A stretch of 64,000 nucleotides of DNA from Flavobacterium sp. (lineage in GTDB: Bacteria; Bacteroidota; Bacteroidia; Flavobacteriales; Flavobacteriaceae), in contig NZ_JAPZUB010000041.1 of the NCBI RefSeq assembly GCF_027533505.1, positions 1-64,000 of the forward strand, given 5' to 3'. Every line of letters begins with the position of its first letter. The first letter of the stretch is position 1. Below are positions 1 to 10,221 of this stretch, in pieces. The notes beneath the pieces were generated by a model, which saw only the letters and a list, made by a program, of their open reading frames with translations, was not told the origin of the DNA and did not search any database. Made by a program: the position numbers and the translations under genes.

Positions 1-60
1 GACTCTTTTTTTTATCGGTGCGGCGTGTCCCTACGGTCGAACCGCCGCCTTGTTTTTAGT

Positions 61-95
61 GAGGCCCTTCAAGTTGAAGGGCCTCATTTTTTTTA
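61..95. terminator. Rho-independent terminator hairpin
   Basis: gaggcccttcaagttgaagggcctcatttttttt: near-perfect stem plus T-run. Confidence 0.7.
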
Positions 96-108
96 TCGGT
101 GCGGCGCA

Positions 109-153
109 AATGAATTATGAGTTATGAATTATGAGTTATGAGTTATGAGTTTC
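109..153. repeat. Heptamer tandem array (ATGAATT/ATGAGTT)
   Basis: atgaatt atgagtt atgaatt atgagtt atgagtt atgagtt, period 7. Confidence 0.85.
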
Positions 154-186
154 CATAAAGGAGCAAATAAAATTTACTAAGCTTTT

Positions 187-1464
187 TTAAAACAATTCTA
201 AGGCACGTTCAAGGGCCATGCCACGACTTCCTTTAATCAAGACTACAGCAGGGGGATGGGTTTTAAATTGAGCTTTGAATGCTTCAAAATCAGGGTAAAA
301 GTGAAGGTTTTTTTGGATGGTTTTAACGCTATCAAAGCATTTTCCGATAAAATGACATACTAATTCAGGCGAATCAGGAATTAATTGTACTATTTGTCGG
401 TGTTCCTCTTCACTTTCAGAGCCGAGTTCAAACATGTCGCCTAGTATAGCAATTTTCGGAGTTTTGGTTAATTGCATAAAATTTTCTAAAGCTAATTTCA
501 AACTACTAGGATTCGCATTGTAAGCATCCAATATGATTTCGTAGTTATTCTTTTGAATGATTTGCGAACGATTGTTTTCTGGGATGTACCCTTCAACGGC
601 TTCTTTAATCGCTTCTGTGTCCACTTTAAAGTAGTTTCCTATGGTGATTGCTGCACAGATATTGGTGGCATTGTACAAGCCAATTAAATGAGAATAAATC
701 ACAGTGTTTTGATATGCAATGGTCACAAAAGGGTTGGCTTCAATTGGACCAAAAGTAACATTAGCATTGATTTCTTTTGCAGTAAAGATGAAGCGAGGGT
801 GTGTCTTAGATTTTTCCCTTTGTATCACATCATCGCCATTGATGAAGGCCAATTTCTGATGGGTGAATAAATAGGTATACATTTCGCTTTTTCCTTTGAT
901 CACCCCTTCAACACCACCAAATCCTTCTAAGTGTGCTTTACCAAAATTAGTGATGTAACCGTAATCAGGTTCAGCAATTTCGCAAAGGAGTTCGATTTCT
1001 TTTTGATGGTTAGCTCCCATTTCTACTATGCCTATTTCTGTATCTTGGGTAAAACTAAGAAGCGTTAAGGGAACACCGATATGGTTATTTAAATTTCCTT
1101 TGGTAGCTTTAGTGTTGTATTTTTTCGAAAGTACAGCCAATATAAGTTCTTTTGTCGTCGTTTTTCCATTACTACCGGTAAGTGCGACAATGGGTATACC
1201 TAATTTCCTGCGATGGAATTGCGCCAATTTTTGTAATGCTACTAAACTATCCTCAACAAGAAGGGTGCGTTCGTCAATATAGTAGTCTGCATTATCGATG
1301 ATGACATAAGATGCTCCAAGTTTAAGTGCATTTTGGGCAAATGTGTTTGCGTCAAAACGCTCTCCTTTTAAAGCCACAAATAGGCTGTTTTGGCCAATGG
1401 TACGCGTATCAATACTAAGAGAAGCACAGCTTAAAAAAGCTTCGTACAAGTTCGCTATATTCAT
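187..1464 (-). CDS. murF: UDP-N-acetylmuramoyl-tripeptide--D-alanyl-D-alanine ligase
   Basis: 425 aa; Mur ligase ATP motif TGSNGKTTTKE; ILGDMFELG; DAYNANPSS. Confidence 0.93.
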   Translation of the reverse strand: MNIANLYEAFLSCASLSIDTRTIGQNSLFVALKGERFDANTFAQNALKLGASYVIIDNADYYIDERTLLVEDSLVALQKLAQFHRRKLGIPIVALTGSNGKTTTKELILAVLSKKYNTKATKGNLNNHIGVPLTLLSFTQDTEIGIVEMGANHQKEIELLCEIAEPDYGYITNFGKAHLEGFGGVEGVIKGKSEMYTYLFTHQKLAFINGDDVIQREKSKTHPRFIFTAKEINANVTFGPIEANPFVTIAYQNTVIYSHLIGLYNATNICAAITIGNYFKVDTEAIKEAVEGYIPENNRSQIIQKNNYEIILDAYNANPSSLKLALENFMQLTKTPKIAILGDMFELGSESEEEHRQIVQLIPDSPELVCHFIGKCFDSVKTIQKNLHFYPDFEAFKAQFKTHPPAVVLIKGSRGMALERALELF

Positions 1465-1473
1465 GTTTTAAAA

Positions 1474-1508
1474 ATATAAAAAAAGCCCTAAAAATAGGGC
1501 TTCTTTTG
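1474..1508 (-). terminator. Intrinsic terminator between murF and gldJ
   Basis: aaaaaaagccctaaaaatagggcttcttttg stem-loop. Confidence 0.6.
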
Positions 1509-1525
1509 TCTAAATGATATTGTGA

Positions 1526-3235
1526 TTAACGCTTTTTATTGCGTGCAGTTTTCTTTTGATCTGATTTGGGTCCAACACGTGACATCGCACAACGGAAACC
1601 AATATAATCTGTGGCCATATCCTGAGGGAAATAACGGCGTTGCGCTGGGTCAAGCCAATACGCTCTGTCTCTCCAAGAACCCCCTTTGTAAACACGAACA
1701 TCATCGTTGATAAGCGTCGAACGCTTGTTAGAACGGTCGAATTTACGAATCATATTCCCTATGGAATCCACACTTACATTATGTTTTGGAGAATCATACA
1801 TGCGTTGATCATCCTTTAGCTTCGCTTCGGTACCACCTTCAGAGCCAAAATCGAAATAACGTGTCGATTGTTTGTCCCCATCACGGTAGTTTCTGTGATC
1901 GCTTTTGTCAAAGTTTTGACGCAAATATGTCTCTTTTTCATCAACCGCTACTTGAGCAATTTGTCCGATAAAGTTTCTAGAGATTACTTTTCCATTTGGT
2001 AAGGTGTCAAAACGTTGTGTTTCAGCCGTCACTAATTCTACTTTACCATCTTCACCAATTTTGTTTTTGGTATATACGTTTCCACGATAGTAGTTGAAGT
2101 CGTTGGCCTCATCGTCTACAATAGGGCGGTATACATCAGCAACCCATTCGGCTACGTTACCAGCCATATCATACAATCCAAAATCATTTGGAGGGTACGA
2201 TTTTACTTTGTTGGTAATGTCAGCACCGTCATCAGACCATCCTGCCAATCCACCGTAATCCCCTTTACCTTGCTTGAAGTTAGCCAATTGGTCTCCGCGA
2301 ATTTGTCGTTTGCTTGAGCGGGTATAACCACCAGACCATGGATATTTTTTCTGTCCTTTGTAGATGTTGTATTCGCGCTGTCCGATATCAGCAGCAGCTG
2401 CATATTCCCATTCTGCTTCAGTGGGTAAACGATATTCTGGTAAGATTAACCCAGAGGTACGTTGCGCATACACGTTTTTAGCTTCTTGTGTTTCACCTTT
2501 AGCATTGGTAGTAGCTTTAGCTTTGGCTCCACGACGACCTTTTAAAACAACTTCTTCGTTACCCCCAAAAGTTTTGGTAGGTGCTGCTAAATATGTTTCA
2601 GTGTCAAAAGTCGCATCTGCTTTGGCTTCAGTCACCTTGGCATCTTTTTTCAAATAACCTTCACGCTCAAGGATAGCCTCGTTTACACGATTGGTTCTCC
2701 ATTTTGCAAATTCAGTGGCTTGAATCCAATTTACACCCACTACAGGATATTCTGCATAGGAAGGGTGACGAAGATAGTTGTTGGTCATCGTTTCGTTGTA
2801 ACCCAAACGATCTCTCCAAACAAGCGTATCAGGGATAGCCCCTTCGTAAATGTTTTTATAATTTTCTTCTTCTGGAGGGAAAACGCGTTTTAACCAATCC
2901 AAGTACTCCATGTACATGAGATTCGTTACTTCGGTTTCGTCCATATAAAACGATTGCACGTGCTGTTGATTTGGGGTGTTGTTCCAGTCGTGCATCGGAT
3001 CATCGGCCACTTTACCCATGGTGAAAGTACCGCCTTCCACTAAAACCAATCCGGGACCGGTTTCTTGTTTTTTGAATTTAGAGGCATATTGAAACCCTCC
3101 TTTTTTGTCGTTAATTTTCCAGCCTGTGGCTTTCGATCCGGTGTTGGAGCTCGATTTCTTGCTACAACTGGAGAATCCGGCCAGCAAAATTACCGCAAAA
3201 AACCATCGCATTGCCATAAATTTGTTTACTTTCAT
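1526..3235 (-). CDS. gldJ: Gliding motility lipoprotein GldJ (FGE-sulfatase fold)
   Basis: Lipobox GFSSCSKK, FGE-family motifs GGTFTMG, YRLPTEAEWEYAA, GFRCAMS; upstream of divergent porU as is typical for flavobacteria. Confidence 0.9.
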   Translation of the reverse strand: MKVNKFMAMRWFFAVILLAGFSSCSKKSSSNTGSKATGWKINDKKGGFQYASKFKKQETGPGLVLVEGGTFTMGKVADDPMHDWNNTPNQQHVQSFYMDETEVTNLMYMEYLDWLKRVFPPEEENYKNIYEGAIPDTLVWRDRLGYNETMTNNYLRHPSYAEYPVVGVNWIQATEFAKWRTNRVNEAILEREGYLKKDAKVTEAKADATFDTETYLAAPTKTFGGNEEVVLKGRRGAKAKATTNAKGETQEAKNVYAQRTSGLILPEYRLPTEAEWEYAAAADIGQREYNIYKGQKKYPWSGGYTRSSKRQIRGDQLANFKQGKGDYGGLAGWSDDGADITNKVKSYPPNDFGLYDMAGNVAEWVADVYRPIVDDEANDFNYYRGNVYTKNKIGEDGKVELVTAETQRFDTLPNGKVISRNFIGQIAQVAVDEKETYLRQNFDKSDHRNYRDGDKQSTRYFDFGSEGGTEAKLKDDQRMYDSPKHNVSVDSIGNMIRKFDRSNKRSTLINDDVRVYKGGSWRDRAYWLDPAQRRYFPQDMATDYIGFRCAMSRVGPKSDQKKTARNKKR

Positions 3236-3426
3236 ACTCGTTAGTAGGTAATTAATTTTAGTGGCGCAATATAAGCATTAACCTTGATATTGCAACAACT
3301 TTTTTAAGAAACTGTATTTTTTTTCGTCTTTAACAAAACGTAACATTTCTTTTGATATTGTATACCTTTGAAAAAATTAATTTTACTTTTTCAAAATAAA
3401 CCTTTGATTATAACGTTTGCATACTG

Positions 3427-6400
3427 ATGAAAAAAGTTGCTATTCTACTTGGAATTTTCTCCATAGTTTTTTCGTATGCCCAAAATTCAGGGCAGCATAC
3501 TCTTATTTGGTCGACCAAGCAAAACTATAAACAAGGCTTGAATTCTATTGCAATACCTCATTTTTCCAATGATGGTTTTGAATTTGACGCTGAAAAAAAA
3601 GCGGTTTATTTTACCTTTAAATTAAGTTCATCTTCAGGATTGCTCAATGCTGATGTCCTCATTCAAAATCCGGTATATACCCCTATGGCTGAAACTGAAT
3701 TGGGGATTTTGGATAAATCTGTCATAAAAGAAACATTACAGAAAGAAGTTTTTAGCTACTTCAACAGAACAACTCCAATGGTACAGGTGCGTTTGTCTCC
3801 TTTTGTGAAAGTCAACGGGCAATATCAGAAATTACTCTCTTTTAATTATGTGCTTCAAAATTCCAATAAAGCCGCACCACTTCAAACCAATAGTGTTCCC
3901 TCTTTAACTAATTCAATGTTGTCTTCGGGATCTATCAGACGTTTTTATGTAGAAAAATCGGGCGTATACAAACTTACCCGCAGTTTCTTGAGTAGTTTGG
4001 GTGTGCCTGTGAACACGGATCCGCGAAAAATTAAAATTTTTGGTCATGGGGGTCGAATGGTACCGTTATCCAATCAAGTCGATTTTCCTTTTGATCCCGA
4101 GGAAAATGCCATTCAATTTGTAGGAGAAGCCGACGGAAGTTTTGATAATGAAGATTACATCCTCATGTATTGTGAAGGAATGGACAATTGGAGTGCTGAA
4201 AACGAAACCCATTTAAATCTTTATGCAGATCGGTCGTATTATTACGTGGTGGTTGGTGCTGATAATGGAAAACGCATGGCTCCAATGACCCAACCTGCTG
4301 GAGCGCCTACGCAAGTATTTACCACTTTTGATGATTATCGCTACCATGAAGTCGATTTAAATAACATAGGGCGATTGGGACGGGTTTGGTTTGGTGAAAA
4401 TTTCAGTACCGATAATGAGCAAGAGTTTGAATTTTCTTTTCCAACTATTGCCCCTTCAGCCATAACCCGTTTAACCATTCATGCAGGGGGTAATTCGTTT
4501 GCTACATCCAACTTTAAGGTCGCCGTTAATGGTCAAAATGCAGGTACCCTCAACCTGTCGGCCGTGATACCCGATTCAGGAACCGAAGCTTCTCACAACT
4601 ATCTAAACACCACTATTGCCACCACTCAAAATTACACGGTGAAACTAACTTACGATAATGAAGGTGTTCCAACAGCTCGTGGATTTTTGGATTATATAAT
4701 TATAAAGACTCGCTCTAATTTAACGGGAACCGGCAAACAGTTCCGATTTACCGATGAGAATGCAGCGTTCACCACAGGAATTGGCGAGTTTCAAATCAGC
4801 AATGCTTCTACGGTACAACAGGTTTGGGACATCAGCGATATCTATAATGTAACGCAAGTTTCCAATACTACTGGAGCTTCGTTTTCATTCAAAACAGCAT
4901 TGGGTTCACCCAAACGATTCATTGCGGTTTCTGAAGCAGACTATTTCACACCTTTGCGTGAATCTAATCCAGGAGTTGCCAATCAAAACTTGAAAGGCAC
5001 TTTGTTCTTGGATGATAACGGCACTTTTCGTGATATTGATTACGTCATTGTAACGCCCGAAAATTTAAAGAGTCAGGCCGAAGTTTTGGCCAATTTTCAT
5101 CGTTCCTACCATAGCTACAATGTTAAAGTCGTAACATTGCCCATGATTTATCAGGAATTTAATAGCGGAAAGCAAGATATTGGGGCTATTCGCAACCTAA
5201 TGCGCTACATCTATCACAATGCTTCGCAGCCTTCCAATCGGGTAAAATATTTGAATTTATTTGGCGATGCATCGTATGATTTTAAAAATAGAATTTCCAA
5301 CAACACCAATATAGTTCCTATTTACCATGCGTTAAGTAGTTATTTTTCGGGAGAAACTTCTTTTGCCTCCGATGATTTTTTTGCGTTGATGGATGCAACA
5401 GAGGGCGATCCATTGTCAGGTTTTGCGGCTGACTTTGCGGTGGGACGTATGTTGGTGTCTACTCCACAGCAAGCCGCTGAAATGGTGAATAAAGTGATTG
5501 AATATCACGATTTACAATCCTATGGGAGTTGGCGAAATAATTATGTTTCCATCTCTGATGACGCCGACAAAGATCCTGATGCTAGCCTTCAAGTGCGTCA
5601 AAACATACTCACCGATGCCATTTACACCCAAAAACCGTTTATCAACTTCAGAAAGATATTTTTGGATTCCTATGTGCAACAAACCTCTTCGGGAGGCGAT
5701 CGATATCCGCAAGCCAAATTGGATTTGAGTAATGCCTTTGAAAAAGGTGCCTTGGTGTTTAATTATTTAGGCCATGGAGGAGAAGACGGTTTAACCGCAG
5801 AGCGCTTGTGGGATAAATTTGACGGATTTAATTATCAGAACCGTTTTCGTTACCCTTTATTTATCACAATTACCTGTGAGTTTTCGCGTTTTGACAATCC
5901 TTTACGACCCACAGCAGGGGAATATACTTATTGGAATCCTCGAGGGGGGGCGATTTCCTTGATAACAACCATTCGCTCTATTGGGCAGTTTCAGGCTGAA
6001 AATTTCAACGATAACTTGTCGAGTAAACTCTTTGCGTACGGTTCGAATACGTATGTGTCAATTGCCGAGGCTTTGCGTCAAGCAAAAAATATGTCCAATA
6101 ATAATTCGGCGACACGGGTAGTTTTCTATTTGGGCGATCCTGCTTTGAAATTGGCCATCGCCCAACCTAAAGTAGTTTTAACCAAAATTAATGACGTTCC
6201 TATAACGCAACCTACCGACGATTTAAAAGCGCTGGCTACCATCAAATTAAGCGGTGAGGTGCAAGATGAAAACGGCCAGCTTTTATCCAGTTACAATGGA
6301 GAATTAGCCATCAATGTTTTTGATAAAAACTTTACCAAAAATGCATTAAATAACGATGGATTTACCACTCCGCTCACTTTTGAGAATTTAGGCGAAACCA

Positions 6401-7248
6401 TTTTTCGAGGGAATGTGAGTGTGGTCAATGGCCAGTTTGAGGTCACCTTTGTTGTGCCTCGTGATATTCGTATTCCTTTGGGACCCGGGCGGGTGAGTTT
6501 TTATGCCAAAGGTACTCAAGTCAACACCGATCGTACGGGACACAGTTTTGATATTCGAGTGGGTGGTGTCAATACAGCTGCAGTGGCCGATAATTTAGGT
6601 CCCCGTGCCCGCTTATATATGAATGATGAAAGTTTTGTCGACGGTGGAATTACTAATGCATCCCCATTTTTATTAGCCTTTTTAGAGGATGAACATGGGA
6701 TTAATACAGCAAGTGGAATCGGACATGATATCATTGCAATTTTGGATGGCGATGAAATGAATCCATTTGTGCTGAATGATTACTACGAAACGGAGCTGAA
6801 TGATTTTACCAAAGGAAAAATTCGTTTTCCCTTTCGTGATTTAGCAAAAGGGCCCCATACCATTGTTTTCAAAGCTTGGGATGTGTATAACAACCCTGTA
6901 ACTGTAGAGATTCATTTTGTGGTGGCAGACGGTAATGGGATTACCTTGACGAATGTCTTAAATTACCCCAACCCTTTTGTGAATTACACCGAGTTTTGGT
7001 TCAATCATAACCGCCCTTTTGAACCTTTAGAAGTTCAAGTTCAGATTTTTACCATCACAGGTAAAATTGTAAAAACGATCAACCAAACAGTAACCACAGA
7101 AGGTTTTTTAAGTCGCCAAATTCAATGGGATGGACTCGATGATTTTGGTTCAAAAATCGGGAAAGGGGTGTATGTATACAAACTAACGGTACGATCGACC
7201 CTCAATGGGAATACTGCGGAAAAAATTGAAAAATTGGTTATACTGTAA
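3427..7248 (+). CDS. porU: Type IX secretion system sortase PorU
   Basis: 1273 aa; C25-peptidase-like region (NYLGHGGEDGLTAERLW, TITCEFSRFDNP), T9SS CTD-like C-terminus. Confidence 0.92.
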   Translation: MKKVAILLGIFSIVFSYAQNSGQHTLIWSTKQNYKQGLNSIAIPHFSNDGFEFDAEKKAVYFTFKLSSSSGLLNADVLIQNPVYTPMAETELGILDKSVIKETLQKEVFSYFNRTTPMVQVRLSPFVKVNGQYQKLLSFNYVLQNSNKAAPLQTNSVPSLTNSMLSSGSIRRFYVEKSGVYKLTRSFLSSLGVPVNTDPRKIKIFGHGGRMVPLSNQVDFPFDPEENAIQFVGEADGSFDNEDYILMYCEGMDNWSAENETHLNLYADRSYYYVVVGADNGKRMAPMTQPAGAPTQVFTTFDDYRYHEVDLNNIGRLGRVWFGENFSTDNEQEFEFSFPTIAPSAITRLTIHAGGNSFATSNFKVAVNGQNAGTLNLSAVIPDSGTEASHNYLNTTIATTQNYTVKLTYDNEGVPTARGFLDYIIIKTRSNLTGTGKQFRFTDENAAFTTGIGEFQISNASTVQQVWDISDIYNVTQVSNTTGASFSFKTALGSPKRFIAVSEADYFTPLRESNPGVANQNLKGTLFLDDNGTFRDIDYVIVTPENLKSQAEVLANFHRSYHSYNVKVVTLPMIYQEFNSGKQDIGAIRNLMRYIYHNASQPSNRVKYLNLFGDASYDFKNRISNNTNIVPIYHALSSYFSGETSFASDDFFALMDATEGDPLSGFAADFAVGRMLVSTPQQAAEMVNKVIEYHDLQSYGSWRNNYVSISDDADKDPDASLQVRQNILTDAIYTQKPFINFRKIFLDSYVQQTSSGGDRYPQAKLDLSNAFEKGALVFNYLGHGGEDGLTAERLWDKFDGFNYQNRFRYPLFITITCEFSRFDNPLRPTAGEYTYWNPRGGAISLITTIRSIGQFQAENFNDNLSSKLFAYGSNTYVSIAEALRQAKNMSNNNSATRVVFYLGDPALKLAIAQPKVVLTKINDVPITQPTDDLKALATIKLSGEVQDENGQLLSSYNGELAINVFDKNFTKNALNNDGFTTPLTFENLGETIFRGNVSVVNGQFEVTFVVPRDIRIPLGPGRVSFYAKGTQVNTDRTGHSFDIRVGGVNTAAVADNLGPRARLYMNDESFVDGGITNASPFLLAFLEDEHGINTASGIGHDIIAILDGDEMNPFVLNDYYETELNDFTKGKIRFPFRDLAKGPHTIVFKAWDVYNNPVTVEIHFVVADGNGITLTNVLNYPNPFVNYTEFWFNHNRPFEPLEVQVQIFTITGKIVKTINQTVTTEGFLSRQIQWDGLDDFGSKIGKGVYVYKLTVRSTLNGNTAEKIEKLVIL

Positions 7249-7255
7249 AAAATAC

Positions 7256-7263
7256 TATATTTG
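7256..7263 (+). promoter_or_regulatory. Bacteroidetes -7 box (TATATTTG) upstream of porV
   Basis: TAnnTTTG consensus 23 bp before ATG. Confidence 0.45.
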
Positions 7264-7285
7264 TTAACTTTTTTAAATTGCAACA

Positions 7286-8482
7286 ATGAAGAAGCTATTA
7301 TGGGCGCTGAGCCTCCTAAGCATCACAACTACAATAAACGCACAACAACGAGTTATCACTACTGGCGTTCCCTTTTTAATGATTGCCTCCGACGCCCGAG
7401 CGGCTGGCTTGGGTGATCAAGGGGTGGCCACTTCTGCGGATGCCTATGCACAACAATGGAATCCTGCCAAGTTTGCCTTTGCTACCGATAAACAAGGGTT
7501 CTCGTTAGGGTATACCCCTTATTTGACGCAATTGGTCAACGACATTTCTTTGGGACAAGTGACCTATTACAATCGTATTAATGAGCGAAGTGCTTTTGCC
7601 GGTTCCTTACGATTTTTTAGTTTGGGAGAAATCGAGTTGCGCCAAAGTTTTGACGATCCCGCCAATGTGGTCAAACCGAATGAGTTGGCTTTAGATGGGT
7701 CGTATGCCCTTAAGTTGAGTGACCGTTTCAGTATGGCGGTGGCCGGACGCTATATTCGCTCCAATTTACGAATTCCTGATGCGACTACAGATGCTCGTGC
7801 AGCCAACACTTTTGCCTTCGACGTTGCCGGTTTTTTTCAGTCGGAAGAATTTGCACTAGATGATTTTAACGGGCGCTATCGTTTGGGATTCAATTTCCAA
7901 AATTTAGGACCTAAAATCAGTTATGACAATGATCAAAGTGATTTAAATTCCAATTTTATTCCCGCCAACATGCGTTTGGGAGGTGGATTTGATTTCATTT
8001 TGGACGAATACAATAAAGTATCTTTGAATGTTGAAGCCCAAAAATTATTGGTTCCTACGCCTCAAGTGGGTTTCGATAATGGAACATACAATGGAACGGA
8101 TATGAATAATGACGGGACAATAGACTCTGTCGATATGCAATTGGCTACTGAAGAATACAAACGGATCAATTGGGTGTCGGGTATTTTCCGTTCCTTTGGG
8201 GATGCCCCTGGAGGGTTTTCCGAAGAATTACGAGAAGTGAGTTATTCGGTAGGTGCCGAGTACAATTACCAAGATGCTTTTGCTATGCGTTTGGGTTATT
8301 TCAATGAAAGTAAAGATAAAGGAGGACGTAAGTTTTTTACTCTTGGTGCTGGATTTAAGTACAATATCGTACGCGTAGATGTTTCCTACTTATTTTCCGC
8401 CTCCCGCATTCGAAACCCTCTAGAAAATACACTTCGTTTTTCGCTGACGTTTAATTTTGGCGACAAATATGAAGATTATTAA
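7286..8482 (+). CDS. porV: T9SS outer membrane protein PorV/LptO
   Basis: 398 aa beta-barrel; SDARAAGLGDQGVATSADAYAQQWNPAK; adjacent to porU. Confidence 0.93.
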   Translation: MKKLLWALSLLSITTTINAQQRVITTGVPFLMIASDARAAGLGDQGVATSADAYAQQWNPAKFAFATDKQGFSLGYTPYLTQLVNDISLGQVTYYNRINERSAFAGSLRFFSLGEIELRQSFDDPANVVKPNELALDGSYALKLSDRFSMAVAGRYIRSNLRIPDATTDARAANTFAFDVAGFFQSEEFALDDFNGRYRLGFNFQNLGPKISYDNDQSDLNSNFIPANMRLGGGFDFILDEYNKVSLNVEAQKLLVPTPQVGFDNGTYNGTDMNNDGTIDSVDMQLATEEYKRINWVSGIFRSFGDAPGGFSEELREVSYSVGAEYNYQDAFAMRLGYFNESKDKGGRKFFTLGAGFKYNIVRVDVSYLFSASRIRNPLENTLRFSLTFNFGDKYEDY

Positions 8483-8502
8483 TCGTTTTTAATTACCAAT
8501 GA

Positions 8503-8540
8503 TACAATCCAAATTTCACTTTGAAGTTTGGATTTTTTTT
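8503..8540 (+). terminator. Intrinsic terminator after porV
   Basis: aatccaaatttcactttgaagtttggatttttttt. Confidence 0.6.
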
Positions 8541-8552
8541 CCGCAATACCTT

Positions 8553-9035
8553 ATGAAAGAACTTACCATTCAAACGGTTTTTACAGTCTACGATGCGCTT
8601 GACCAAACGCCGAGCGAAGTGCAAGCTTTGATGGAAAAAGCGATTGCTGCACGAAATACAGCCTATGCCCCTTATTCACGCTTTCGTGTGGGAGCTGCTT
8701 TGCTTTTGGATAATGGTGAAGTAGTTGTGGGTTCCAACCAGGAAAATGCAGCCTATCCCTCCGGACTTTGTGCTGAACGTGTCGCTATATTTCAAGCCGG
8801 TGCATTATATCCTGATGCCGTGATCACGACGCTGGTTATCACCGCTGCTTCTGAGACCAATCCTACGCTGTCGCCAATTCCGCCGTGTGGGGCATGCCGT
8901 CAGTCGATTGCCGAGTACGAGTTTCGACAAGATACACCCATAGCCATTTATTTTATGGGTGAAAAAGGGGTAGTGTATCAATCCGAGTCTATTGCCAATT
9001 TGTTGCCGTTGACTTTTGATAAAACCGCCTTGTAA
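8553..9035 (+). CDS. cdd: Cytidine deaminase
   Basis: CAERVAIFQ and PPCGACRQSIAEY zinc motifs; start placed at internal ATG MKELTIQ after the terminator rather than the ORF-track start. Confidence 0.9.
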   Translation: MKELTIQTVFTVYDALDQTPSEVQALMEKAIAARNTAYAPYSRFRVGAALLLDNGEVVVGSNQENAAYPSGLCAERVAIFQAGALYPDAVITTLVITAASETNPTLSPIPPCGACRQSIAEYEFRQDTPIAIYFMGEKGVVYQSESIANLLPLTFDKTAL

Positions 9036-9216
9036 GCTAAAACGATGTAGTTAATATTTCCCCCTCTAAACGGTTGCTAAAAACTATATTTTTAGGGGAT
9101 TTAATTTTTAGTTCTACAATCATTATTCTATTTTTGCATTCCGATTATTCCGTGATGTAAACAATTTCGCATAATCGTGCCCACAAAATTTTGTAAAACG
9201 CAGTAATTCAGTCAAA

Positions 9217-10215
9217 ATGAAAGAAATTACCAAAGAAGTTTACCTGCAATGGTATGAAGATATGCAGTTCTGGAGAAAGTTTGAAGACCGTCTCGCTGCT
9301 GTGTATATTCAACAAAAAGTTAGAGGTTTCCTTCACTTATATAACGGACAGGAAGCGGTATTGGCCGGTGCCTTGCACGCGATGGATTTATCCAAAGACA
9401 AAATGATTACCGCTTACCGTAACCACGTGCAACCCATTGGAATGGGCGTAGATCCTCGTAAAGTTATGGCAGAGTTGTATGGAAAAGTGACAGGTACATC
9501 CAAAGGAATGGGAGGTTCAATGCACATTTTTTCCAAAGAACATGGGTTTTATGGCGGACACGGAATCGTTGGAGCACAAATCCCAGTGGGAGCCGGAATC
9601 GCTTTTGCCGACAAATATTTTGAAACAGGTGGGGTAACGCTAACCTATTTTGGAGACGGTGCAGCGCGTCAAGGGTCACTTCATGAGGCTTTTAATATGG
9701 CGATGAACTGGAAGTTGCCGGTGGTTTTTATTTGTGAAAATAACGGGTACGCCATGGGAACTTCTGTAGAGCGAACCGCAAATCATACCGATATTTGGAA
9801 ATTAGGATTAGGGTATGAAATGCCTTGCGGTCCCGTAGATGGGATGAATCCTGTAAAAGTGGCCGAAGCCATGCATGAAGCCATTGAGCGGGCACGTCGC
9901 GGCGATGGACCTACGTTTTTAGAAATGAAAACATACCGTTACCGAGGACACTCGATGTCGGATGCGCAATTGTACCGAACCAAAGACGAGGTAGAGGAAT
10001 ACAAAAAAATTGACCCTATCACGCAAGTTTTAGATATTATCAAAGAAAAAGGATACGCTACCGAAGCTGAAATCGAAGCGATTGATGAGCGTGTTAAAAA
10101 TTTAGTGGACGAGTGCGAACGTTTTGCCGAAGAGTCCCCTTATCCCGAAGTACAACAATTGTACGATGTGGTGTATGAAGAACCGAATTATCCATTTATT
10201 CCCCATAAATTATAA
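9217..10215 (+). CDS. pdhA: Pyruvate dehydrogenase E1 component subunit alpha
   Basis: GDGAARQGSLHEAFNMAMNWKLPVVFICENNGYAMGTS ThDP motif; YRYRGHSMSD. Confidence 0.93.
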   Translation: MKEITKEVYLQWYEDMQFWRKFEDRLAAVYIQQKVRGFLHLYNGQEAVLAGALHAMDLSKDKMITAYRNHVQPIGMGVDPRKVMAELYGKVTGTSKGMGGSMHIFSKEHGFYGGHGIVGAQIPVGAGIAFADKYFETGGVTLTYFGDGAARQGSLHEAFNMAMNWKLPVVFICENNGYAMGTSVERTANHTDIWKLGLGYEMPCGPVDGMNPVKVAEAMHEAIERARRGDGPTFLEMKTYRYRGHSMSDAQLYRTKDEVEEYKKIDPITQVLDIIKEKGYATEAEIEAIDERVKNLVDECERFAEESPYPEVQQLYDVVYEEPNYPFIPHKL

Positions 10216-10221
10216 GCAATT

